Shown here piece after piece: positions 21,125 through 31,400 of a stretch of 51,468 nt of DNA (position 1 is its first letter; each line of letters starts with the position of its first letter). The stretch lies in the NCBI GenBank assembly GCA_001579985.1, contig LRSR01012812.1, forward strand, positions 1-51,468, given 5' to 3'. The notes beneath the pieces are model-generated. The model did not search any database and was not told the DNA's origin. It was given only the letters and a program-made list of their open reading frames with translations. This DNA comes from Hypsibius dujardini. Lineage: Eukaryota; Tardigrada; Eutardigrada; Parachela; Hypsibiidae. The translations under genes were made by a program, and so were the position numbers.

Positions 21125-21395
21125 AAATCGAAAATGTCTGTCTGTGCCTGTCTCTCACAGTCATGGGCGGAGTCATTGTATTCAATGCTCGTCTTTGATT
21201 GGTCAGTGTGTTTGGAGTTTTCAATGTGTGTCTGTCTGTGTCTGCCTGTCACAGTCATGGGCGGGGTCATTGTATTCAATGCTCGCCTATGATTGGTCAG
21301 TGTGTTTGGAGTTCTCAGTGTGCGTCTGTGCGTGTTTGCGTGTGTCAGTCATGGGCGGGGTCATCGCATTCAGTGCTCGCATATGATTGGCCAGT
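21125..21395 (-). promoter_or_regulatory. Three tandem copies of a CCAAT/GC-box-like unit
   Basis: Three imperfect units of about 90 bp, each with CAGTCATGGGCGG, GTCAT, CATTCAATGCTCG-like text and TGATTGGTCAGTGTG. Read on the gene strand, each holds a CCAATCA box and a CCGCCCATGACTG stretch. They begin about 85 bp upstream of lectin-like copy D, consistent with a reiterated promoter or enhancer unit. TGTC-rich simple sequence separates the units. Confidence 0.5.
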
Positions 21396-21399
21396 CTAG

Positions 21400-22320
21400 T
21401 CTAGAGCGTCCTACCTTTCGGACTTTAGCCTTTATCAAGATCGAGCGTTGCCGAAGATGAACGTTTGAAAGCTTTAGGGACTAGCTCTCAATAAACGATA
21501 AAACGTTCTCAGTATTAGTAAGAAATGCCTGAACTTAAGGCATCAATTCTGTTTTCGCAAAACAATTGACTGAGCTCTTCGATCTTTCCATCGATCGTAT
21601 CGATCGCTAGTATTAATCTTGTTTACTGTAAACGGAGAAAGCGCACGGTGGTGTGAATCTTTCTGTAGAAGACGTTCGCGTTCGCCAACCAACCAATATC
21701 ACACACTGCCTAAGGGGTAGTGCAGGTACAGCCATCGATCGTATTGGGAAGTAGCATTCTTGTAGAATGAAAGTGAAACCGGTTCTCCACTGCGCGGACA
21801 ACTCGCGAGTCGATGACCACAGCACTCTACTCTCACTCTCTCCATCGCAGAGCATATGATAACGTTCAATATTAGAAAAACCGTTGATCATTTAGAAAAA
21901 AAAGTGGCTCTTTAAAACCCAAAAAGTCGAACATTAAAAAAGCAAGCCGAAAAGCCGAAAAGTTTTTTTATATTAAGAAGAAATTTTTTTGGAAGTGACG
22001 AAATCTCCGCTGTTTTGCTCTGGGGATGTGGGAACTCACGAATTATACGGTAAAGCCAATGTGGCTGTCACAGATTTTGAAGGAGACACAAGCACGCGGC
22101 AAGCCCAGAAGGCAATCAAAATCACGTGTCAGCGGGATAGGCTGATTGGGCAAATTTTTACGGTGAACGGATCATCTGATTTCACCACTTTTCCATTGTT
22201 TTTACGTCTATTTTAGTTGCTGATGAAACTTGGGAGCAAGCGCAAGCCGAAAAACAATTTGGACTTTGAAAGTTGGACATTAAAAATGTATTATTTTATA
22301 CCCTGTCCCATCGCATTCTA
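21400..22320. other. Non-coding interval between the two clusters
   Basis: This separates the minus-strand lectin/GPCR cluster from the plus-strand astacin cluster. No gene is supported. Short palindromic CGATCGATCG-like text occurs near 21590-21610. Confidence 0.4.
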
Positions 22321-22329
22321 AACGTGATC

Positions 22330-23050
22330 ACGCCGTGTTTATTAGTAACGATATTGCGCACGCGCACTTTTTCGACCGTCGACGGGTGAGGTCGTTGTTA
22401 AAACGGAAGATTTTAAAACTGTGCGCTTGACCGAATTTCGCTTTCTCGTTTACCGAATGCTCGTGATCGCAAGGGAACGCTAAGCCCCGCCTCCCTCGGT
22501 ATGGCCCTGCACTCGATTGAACGTTCAATCTGATTCACACTTCTCTGATTGGTTAGCTGAGCTCCGCCTCCCTCGGTATGGCTCTGCACATGATTGAACG
22601 TTCAATCTGATTCACTCTTCTCTGATTGGCTCATTTCCTACAGCTAACTCGTTGTGCTTGATTGATTGATTGTACAGTCGTGCTTTTCCGTATATTTCTC
22701 CCTAAAGTGGTAATTTAGTGAACGGCATTTAATAGGCACGGCCCGGGTTGGTCATAATTTACGGGTAGGGCAAAAAAAGTTTTCCTTGAGATCGCGAGGC
22801 TACGGTAAATGAACGCACGAATATTCTCTCATTTCTGCGTACGCGCGAATGAAGGATGTGTTGCCGTTATCACTCTCTTATCAACAAGTCATTTCGATTC
22901 GAATACTTAACATTTTGACTCGATTAGAGACGCGCTGAGGTTTTGCCCCTGCCGACGAACCACGGACATTCGTCCAGAGAAAGCAAGAAGCTCGCTCGTC
23001 GGCGGTCGAAGAAGTGCGCGTGCGCAATCAGGCTAGTAACGGATCGCATT
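22330..23050. mobile_element. Possible inverted-repeat element upstream of gene A
   Basis: The left arm near 22338-22395 (ATTGCGCACGCGCACTTTTT) is the reverse complement of 22990-23045 (AAGTGCGCGTGCGCAAT). Between them, a roughly 80-bp unit with a 16-bp perfect palindrome GATTGAACGTTCAATC is present twice (about 22490-22650). The right part is duplicated at 39005-39430 upstream of gene D. No transposase is visible. Confidence 0.4.
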
Positions 23051-23095
23051 GTTCGCAGCGTGATACACCACTGCTCATTGAGTTGTTGTATGTTA

Positions 23096-23335
23096 GGGGT
23101 TATTCATATATTACGTAATCAAAAAATGGTCTTTTTCGACCACCCGCCTACCCAGATAATCAAAATCATACTGGAGGGCGGGGCTTATTTTACTTGTGAG
23201 TACTCAAGGATCCAGACCACCCACCTACCCAGATAACCAAAATTATACTGGAGGGCGGGGCCTATTTTACTGGTAAATACTCAAGGGTCCAGACCACCTA
23301 ACTTCCTTTGATGACGTGATATGTGAATGGCCCGC
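23096..23335. mobile_element. MITE with GGGTTATTCATATATTACGTAATC termini, copy 1
   Basis: The left end GGGGTTATTCATATATTACG is matched by an inverted right end (GATGACGTGATATGTGAATGG), with TA on both sides. A roughly 75-bp unit inside is tandemly duplicated (ACCCAGATAATCAAAATCAT and ACCCAGATAACCAAAATTAT versions). A second copy lies at 39479-39673 at the matching place upstream of gene D, so it predates that duplication. Confidence 0.7.
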
Positions 23336-23559
23336 TAGTGTGGAGTTGTAATATGTCAATGTCAGCCATCGGAGAATAGAACGGAGTAAAATCAGGAAAA
23401 AAACATATTAATATACAAAATGTAACTGGGCGTGACTTACTAGGCTGGGGGAATTTTAGGCATGGAAAAATACTCAAGAAATCAATCAAAAACGCTTGAC
23501 CGCAAAAAGATAAATTTGCACAATCAATTGATCGATCAAAAAGAGCTGCTCGCGTTAGC

Positions 23560-23650
23560 TGGATTGGCTCAAACTCAAACCACCTTATTTTGCTTGGCTA
23601 AAGCTTAAAGAGTGGCTTTAACTTGGACACATAGGCATTGAAAGCAAGTG
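23560..23650. repeat. Terminal-repeat fragment related to the Tc1-like element
   Basis: GGCTCAAACTCAAACCACC, then ATTTTGCTTGGC and GTGGCTTTAACTTGG, resembles the right terminal repeat of the 44799-46622 transposon. The duplicate at about 39830-39910 retains it. It is probably a solo end or a remnant of an older related insertion. Confidence 0.45.
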
Positions 23651-24073
23651 TGCACATAATCACAACATATTTTCACATTAAGCGGAATCAGACAAAGTTT
23701 TGCGTGCGTAACAGAACAATTAACACACGCGCACTTTGCCGAACTAAATTCGACAGCGAAATCTAAAGCGCACATTTTTATTTCATGGAGTTGAATTTCG
23801 GCGCTCCAAGTGCTTTCTTATGGCTCGACAGGGCGGCTCGGTGGCACGACAAGTTCCTCACAGCGGGGAGTGGCCGAAGGGCACATCTGTCGATCGCACC
23901 CCTCGAACCGTTTCTGCGGCAAAACATAGACAGACATTTTCTCCAGCAAAAAAAGAACAGACATTTTCTCCAGCAAAAAAGAAAATTTTCTCCAGCGCGC
24001 ATTCAGGTGAATTGCGCAGTCAGTGTGCGATTTAACTGAGGAAAGAGATTTTTGGAAGGGGGGACCATCAAGG

Positions 24074-25599
24074 ATGAGTTGGGCATATGTCACGGCGATT
24101 GCCATGGGAGTGCTCATTGCGACTAAGGAATTGGACGCTGCAAACGGTAAGTTAAAACAAGATTTTGCTTAACCGATGGTAAAGGCAAAGGTGGCCCCGC
24201 ACCTTTAGAAGTTAAGGGGGATCCAATAACATGTACAGTGTTTGTCCCATCTTCGCTCAATTCCGTGACAAGTTTCAGTTGTTGCGCAATCGACTTGGAA
24301 CGATATGGAATTATATTTGAAACTTGAAAGTCAAAGTTAAAACTGTCGAAAGTTCGACCACAAAATCAATCAAAAAGCTGAATTAAAAATAAAAACGAAC
24401 TGAACTGAATTCTTTTTTGCTGAACCAGCAAAAACAAATTAACTAATTAGTCTTGCAGTCAGTTTGAGAATTTCTAGCTTATTATCTTTAAGTACATACA
24501 CATTTTGATCTTGTCTCAAGAGGAGTCGGAACGAGATGTCGCATCCCGATTTCCCTGAATTTTTTTTCGAAACTAATCAACTTGATATGAAAATTTTAGA
24601 GAATTGTTTCAGCGGCCCTCGAGATCTGTTATCGGCAGGAACAAAATTGAAAGCTGCCAGATCTCCCTAACGGATTTACCATAAGATTCTTGGGTTGATC
24701 AGTTGATTTAGTCTAGCAAAAAATTTTCTTTTACTTATGTACACCCTTACCTGCGTTCAACAAACGCACATTTTTTAACAAAACGAGATGTGATTTCTCG
24801 TTCTGATCTCTCGTTACTCGCGACTACAATATTTAAACAATTTCAGCGTTTTTTTTTGAAAAATTTCCGACTGACACTTTTCGTAACTTCTTTTTTCTTA
24901 TTTTTTTACGCAGTTCGTTGACTTTTTTCAGTTCCGTCATACTACCTGATGAACGACCGGCTCTTTGAAGGCGACATCGCAGGAATCGATGGTGCTGTGA
25001 TCGCTAGCAGCTTAACTAATGTTAGCAGTAATAAGAAGCATCATGGTTGTCTACACTTTACAATAAATTTCACACTGATTATTCAAGTTTCTTTTCAGAG
25101 GAAAAAGGCACAGAATGGTTTGACGGATCAACGCTCGCGATGGGTCAACGGTGTGATTCCGTATTATATAGCCGAGGGATTCAGTATGTCACTATATTTG
25201 CCAAGGAAATTTCGTGCACTCAGAACGATCGAATATCGTTTGATTACGCTAAAAAACGTGTATTTACAGACCTGAAGCAACAAGGAATTATTTTGCACGC
25301 CATGGATGATTTCAGCAGTCAGACGTGCATCAAGTTCCAGCCACTCAGTAACGATCCCGACTCGATACTATTCCAGGCGACACCTTCCCGAGACGAGTAT
25401 GACAACCGTCCCGTGCAATATATTTCGTCATATACTTGCGTGATGCAGTACTTAAAATATGTGCGTTTCTTGAGCAGTTGTGGCAATTCTCAGGTGGGAA
25501 GGAAAGGCGGAGTGCAGACCGTATTCCTCTCCGTTGCTGATGGTAAATACTGAAAATGCCCATAAGAAACCCATCATCATTCAACATTTTCAATGCAGG

Positions 25600-25638
<39 letters not shown>

Positions 25639-27902
25639 ATAGACAGACAGACAGACAGACAGAAAGACAGAAAGACAGACAGACAAACGGACGGACAGAC
25701 AGAAAGACAGACAGACAGACGGACGGACGGGACCAGTTGTTATTTCAAAAGAATGGCAGGATCCGTCAATCAACCTTTGTTTTCTGTTTTAAGATAGGGA
25801 TTGTGTATCCAAAGGCATCATTCAACACGAACTGATGCATGTCGTCGGTACGTCAAAGCAGTTCTGTACGAAAGAGCAGCTATTCCGGTCGAAAAACGAC
25901 TGAAAACTTTCTTCGAACTACATCAGGCTTTCTCCACGAGCAGGCAAGATCTGACAGGAATGACTTTGTGAACATTAACAAGAACAATTTGGATCCTGAA
26001 GGTACAGCCACACATCAATATCCATTCGCCGCTTTAGCGCTGTTACTGTCACAAAATCTCAGACCTGGGCAAACTGATCGAGTCTTATTCTGTTCTCAGT
26101 CCTCCAGAAAAACTTTCTCGACTGGAGCGCCGTGGAAGTAACGGCGTTCGGCTTCCCCTACGACTTCGGCTCCATCATGCACTACCCGAAGGTCGCCTTC
26201 CCCAAGGACGGCTTCTCCTGGACGATCCGTCCGAAAAAGGAATGGGCGCAGTACGAGACGGTGATGGGCCAACGCAACGGTCTCAGTCAGATCGACATCG
26301 GCAAAATCAACGCCATGTACAAGTGCCCCGAAAGGGGCGGGGCCAAACCAAATCAGCCGCTCCCGCCGCCGCCGCCGCCGATGAGAGCTCCGAGCCAACG
26401 GACCAAGGTGTCCATCAGCAGCCTCATTGAGGAACCCAATGACGGAGGAGATGATGATCAATCGACGACAGCCGGATTGAAAAACGCTCAGACTCGACGG
26501 ATAAAAACTGGAAGCAGCCAGTCCATATTGAAGCCGTCGGACCAGGGGTCAGATACGTCAACGGACGGCGGTGATGACGATAATGTCGGACCACCTGTCC
26601 GTCCGTCTGCAAGGACGACCCGTCGGACGACCCGACCGTCCGTTCCGGTGACGGAAGCGCCACCGACGGACGACGATCAGGATGGCGAGGACCCCGGGAC
26701 CCAAGCACCGACGCAGAGAACCTCAAGGCCCAGACGGATAGGTAAGGGTGATGGGATGATGGGATGATGGGATGATGGGTGATGGGATGATGGGATGATG
26801 GGTGATGGGTGATGGGATGACGAATCGCTGCTTGTTAAACCGTTCGACTGCATTAATTAACTGTTGCTGTATCTAGCTCAACGACCACCTGCTGCTGCAA
26901 CGGATAACGGAGGAGACACATCTAATGGTATGTAGCCAATTGACGGTTAGCCGGCAAACCGTCGGGAATGAGTCCCACGGCATTCAGACGGTTCAGGGTC
27001 AGACGTCCTGCGGAAAGAAGATCTGATGGTTTGCCAAGGTAAAGGACTGAGAGGCAAACTAGATGAATGGGGAACCCGGTGCACAAGATGCCTTAACGGA
27101 CGGTAGTGTAACGGACGGTTCGATGGCTGTCCGAGGTAAGGACTTACAATAGATCTGATCCTCGGTTCAGTGTAAGGGTCCGACGCGGTAGGGGGAACAC
27201 GAAGGGTGAGACGGAGGTCAGTCGTGAACTGACCGAGGAAATACCCGACGACTGGTCTAACGGAAGGGCTCCGTTAAACCGTCCAATGGATGGCATAACG
27301 AAGATTCTAACCGACGGGTGGTACAGCGAGAGAACGACCGAGAGGGTTGATGAATGGTCCCTTAAAAATCTGACGGAAGGTCCGACAAGTAGACCGACGG
27401 CCTGACGGATGCTGTGACATTCTCCGTCTCGTGTTGATTACGGTCATCTAACCGGCGCCTACTTTATTTCACAGTTTGGCCGTCGTACCTCCAGCCGGGT
27501 CCCCGAAGAACCTGCGAGGACGCCGTCATCTCCGGCCAGGACTGCCGCACCTGCACGACCTCCACCGGCAATGGCGCGTCCACCTGGAAGCAACAGTGTC
27601 TCACACGTGAACCGGATTTTGAGGAGCCGGTCGTGGCATCCCCGCGACCCTGCGAAAACATCGTTAACCGTCAAGGTCTCTCCTGCACACGCTGCTACAC
27701 CGTTTCCGGTCCGCGGACCAACTGGAACGACCAGTGTCTTCCGTCGCCGGCGGCCGACGTCCTACAGTCCGACAGTACGTCCCTGGAGGCGACGAACCGT
27801 CAGTGTCGGGAACTGAAGAAAGGCATACAGACCTGCACGCACTGCACGTGGCTGGAAAACGGCCGGTCACGATGGAAGGAGGATTGTCGGTGGAAAAAGT
27901 AG
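24074..27902 (+). CDS. Astacin-family zinc metalloprotease with Cys-rich C terminus (gene A)
   Basis: Nine exons join to 589 aa: 24074-24146, 24932-25020, 25099-25183, 25270-25542, 25794-25847, 25927-26001, 26100-26741, 26877-26927, 27475-27902. Order: signal peptide (MSWAYVTAIAMGVLIATK), propeptide with the FEGD aspartate switch (residues 36-39), catalytic domain from about RSRWVNGVIPYYI, zinc site HELMHVVGFLH (185-195) followed by EQARSDRND, Met-turn SIMHY (241-245), domain end MYKC (292), a Pro/Thr/Asp-rich linker, and three C-x9/10-C-x2-C-x(n)-W-x3-C repeats (448-589). A secreted peptidase is expected. Exon 4 contains a 96-nt stretch that is an intron in genes B and C. Exon 7 is 114 nt longer than in D. 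The protein runs directly from signal peptide to propeptide, without CS-alpha-beta modules. Confidence 0.87.
24165..24300. repeat. Dispersed repeat R2, copy 2 (inverted)
   Basis: Reverse complement of 8830-8985, with GTAAAGGCAAAGGTGG, CCCGCACCTTTAGAAG and GTACAGTGTTTGTCC. It lies in intron 1 of gene A. Gene D lacks it at the matching position (sequence after 40395), so it inserted after the duplication or was lost from D. Confidence 0.6.
25598..25733 (+). repeat. (CAGA)n microsatellite in gene A, intron before the HExxH exon
   Basis: An imperfect CAGA tetranucleotide array between the CGNSQVGRKGG exon and the HExxH exon. The paralogous intron of B (32450-32555), C (37310-37400) and D (41592-41720) carries the same repeat at a different length. 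Long open frames through it are artefacts. Confidence 0.9.
26748..26822 (+). repeat. GATGGGAT minisatellite in gene A intron 7
   Basis: About nine GATGGG(AT) units directly after the exon 7 donor at 26741. Genes B and D have only one GTGATGGGTTGACG unit here, so the expansion is specific to A. Confidence 0.85.
26928..27474 (+). other. Last intron of gene A
   Basis: Repetitive (C)CGACGG/GGTCCGAC-type sequence with frequent AACGGA and GACGG words. It is shared with gene B intron 12 (34190-34576) and, up to the breakpoint near 43146, with gene D. No coding sequence. Confidence 0.5.
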
Positions 27903-28418
27903 TCACGATGGTCGGTCGGTCGAGTGTCAGGCTGCGATTTTGTTTTATTCCATTTTCATGCATTATAATTACATGTGCCGTCTGCTGGCTTGATGAGATT
28001 ACATTTATACGCGCTGTTGAATTAGCGTGCAGACAGACGGTGAGACGTAATTACAGTTCCAACTGGTTCTGACATTTATTGTGATGAAACGCAGCAGCCG
28101 AAGCGGAGAAATGCCCCGGGGCATTGTGAGGTGTGGCGGTGGTTGACGTAGCAGGCGAGTTCGAATTATCGGGGGACATTTTAATTAAATATACAAATGA
28201 AATATTGCCGGTAATGTATGTATGAGTCTCGTGATTTTGATGTCCTATTTCTAACTGTCACAGAGCGAGTGAATAGAGTTGGAAGTGTGCACATCCTTTA
28301 CGATTTTTTTTCTGCGCAGTACTTCGCGCAGCAAGCGTTTGTCATTGATGAATTATTTTGGCGGCGCAATCGGAAGGATTTTCTGCGGTTGTTTTGAAGT
28401 TTCTTACGCACAGCGACC

Positions 28419-31400
28419 ATGTTTTCATTGGAAAAGATATTTCATGTTTCGTTATGTGTAATCGGGAGCTGGTTCCATTTTCATGCGGAGCATGGTAAGT
28501 GAACATGAAAACAAAAATAATTACCGAATGCCAAAAAAGAAACGTTTTTTTTTCAAAATTGGGAAAACCAACGAAAATTTTAGTTTCTCTGATTTTGACT
28601 GTAAAAACGTTCGGTTTCACAAACGATTTCATTCAATGTTTTGACACAACCCATTAAAAATCGGTGAAATTAAGCTTTAGGGCCAGTAATCAAATTTTGA
28701 GTTTAAACATGATTTTTAGTCAATTTAATGATTCTGAGTCGATTGGCATTGGCCGAATTTTGATCTGACGCCAGGGGGCGGAGTTATGGAGATTTAATTG
28801 GTCATTGTCAGTTAGCTTTCTACAAGTATACGAGGGAAAGGCCGTTAACAAGGCCGCTTTTAGAAATCGTAACTTAACTAGGCCAGCAGGCCAACAGGTA
28901 GCGCATAAGTCGTTTTCGCGAAGTCAACCCAGGGAGATGGAACCAAAGTAGCGCCTCTACCGGACTACTTGCACACTTCTCTATTGAGATTCTTCTCCTT
29001 ACGGGAATGTGTTACGGGACGCAAAAATCACAACCAGAGGTCGGACAAACAAAACCTCAACGAGAAATGAGCACGCAAAATCTTAATCTAATCAATGTAT
29101 CTGGCTGATGTTGGCTTGATTGATTGGACGGCGAGTTTGCGCGCTCCTATCTCGCTGAGTTTTTCTGTCTGACTTCTCGTTGCGTTTTCCAAACTTCCTG
29201 TAACACTTTGAGCCCATCTACAGAAAAAAATAAGAAAAGTCTTCGGGGGTATACTTGTAGACAGCTTACAGACAATGACCAATCAAATCGTCAGAACTCT
29301 GCCCCCTGGCATCAGATCGGAATTCGGCTGATGCCGATCGACTCAGAATCATTAGGTTGATTATGAATCATGTTCAATTTGATCAATGGCCCCAAAGCTC
29401 AATGTAACTCACACATTCAATTTGAAATCGATTAACAGCCGCAGAATCATTTTGGGATTTGAGGGGCGGGGTTGTGTTTCATTTCTACAATCTCACTCGT
29501 AATTTTTCTGTCAGTCCCAAAAAGGACCGGTAGCTTCGCCCCCTGACATCCAAAACAGATTTTACTGACGGTTATCGATTCCAAATTTAATTTTGAGTGG
29601 AAATGTTCAAAAATCGTCAAAGGATATCGTTACTGAAAATCGATATTTTTTGAACCCAACTCGGAGCTTAAAAAGACAAAAAATTTAATTTAATTACCGA
29701 TAAATAGACCTTCTGATAAATTGAGCCATGACTGGCGATTGAGACAGGGGAAACATATCAACTGTGCCCAAGGTGTCAGAAGGTTAGCCAACTGCCTGAA
29801 ATTTTACACAAGCACCGATTGTGTCTTTATTTATGACTTTTCTAAGGACACGTCTTGCAATTCAAATGAAACATTTTGTGTTTTCTTTACATTGCAGGGC
29901 TAGTAGCTGCTGTAACGGCCACGACAACGAAGCCAAAGCGGAGCATCAGTGAAAATTATATCGGTTCCTGCAATGATGATGACGTGGCATGCGCACAATC
30001 CTGTGCCGATGAAAATTTGATAAGCGGAAAATGCGAGCCGATTCCGAAAAATGGCCTGACTCGAGCATGTTTCTGTCAAGGATCTGCAGGTACAAATGCA
30101 GGCACATTATGGGATTAACGACTACAGGGTTTTTATTCGCGGTTTTTTACTTTTGAGAAATGCAAAAATGTTCAGGCTTTTACACGTTCAAGCTTAGCCT
30201 CCCCCCCCCCGCTGGCTCGAAGGGGTGAAACAGAAATCTAAATCCCTCCGAACGACCTCAAATTGCCACTGAGTGAAAAGTCTTGTCTGTCGGTCTGTCT
30301 GATTGCTTGCCTGCCTGCCTTCTTGACTGTCTATTTGCCTCTTTAATTTTGGTGACTTGTGCTCGGTGAAAAAATCTGTCTGGATATAGGAGCGAGTTTG
30401 GAAGGTAAATTCTCGCGGCGTATTTCATGAAGACATGAAACGAAATGAACATCTTAATGTCATTACTTTTTCTTCCCCAGTACCTGTAATGGCATGCAAA
30501 TGTTACACAAGCGCCGAGCATATTTTCGTTTGTGAATTTAAATGAAACATCTTGTGTGTTTCGACATTTTAGGGCTGGTAGCTGCTGTAACGGCCAAGAC
30601 AACGAAGCCAAAGCCGTGCATCGGCAGTTATGAAGGTTCCTGCATAGATGATGACGTGGCATGTGCGCAATCCTGTGCCGCTGACAATCTGACAGGCGGA
30701 AAATGCGGACAATATGGGAAAAGTAGTTCGACTCAAATATGTTATTGTCAAGGATGTGCAGGTATGTAAGGTAATGAAGGCACATCAGTGGATCCATGAC
30801 CACAGGGTTAACACCCCCCAGCCCCCCCCCCAGCCGGGTGAGCGGAGGACAACTTCTTACAAAATCAAATTTTTCACGAAAAATCGGAAACGAATTCCAA
30901 AAACTCCATCCTGTCGTCGGATGAGTAAGCTTGCACAACACGTCAAACCAATCAAAACAGGGTAACAGTTTGAAAAGAAAACTGTTAACAAAGAAGAATG
31001 AAAAAAAACGACACGAGTCCGAGGAAGCTGAAATGCGCAAGTAGCCACGGTTCTAAATTTATTCACGAGCTATGAAGTTCAGTTATCCTGAAGTACTGTA
31101 CTATCACAGGCAATTCCGTACAATCATCTCAGGGTCTTCCAAGGGAATTTAGGACGATTCTTCTCAATCTCGGATGACATATCAAAGCCCAAAAGTTTTA
31201 AGCAACTTCAAGAATAAAACGTAGACGACCGTTTGGGTTATGCAATCCGAGAACGTTCCGACAGATTGGAACTTAAAAGAACAAAAAATCAATAAGTTAA
31301 CGAGAAATGAAATTTCTAATAAATTAATAAGCTCATTTCTGGCATAATATGCTTACGAATCAAGTCCCGCTCCAGCCACGCTTGTGATAATTGATTCGCA

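Noticed and set aside
22943-23236. 97-aa open frame shared with 39326-39652
   Set aside because: It is shared only because the region is duplicated; it overlaps a MITE and shows no known protein features.
25047-25553. 168-aa open frame beginning in another frame of gene A exon 3
   Set aside because: Only its second half (from about 25270) is in the real astacin frame; the first part is an out-of-frame reading of exon 3 and the intron.
25480-25835. RQTDRQTD-repeat open frames (also near 32398, 37188 and 41571)
   Set aside because: They are translations of the intronic CAGA arrays and are not conserved in frame among the four genes.
26424-26726. Antisense open frames over the Pro/Thr-rich exon (also 33280, 38585 and 42362)
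   Set aside because: Shadow frames produced by the GC-rich linker coding sequence on the other strand.
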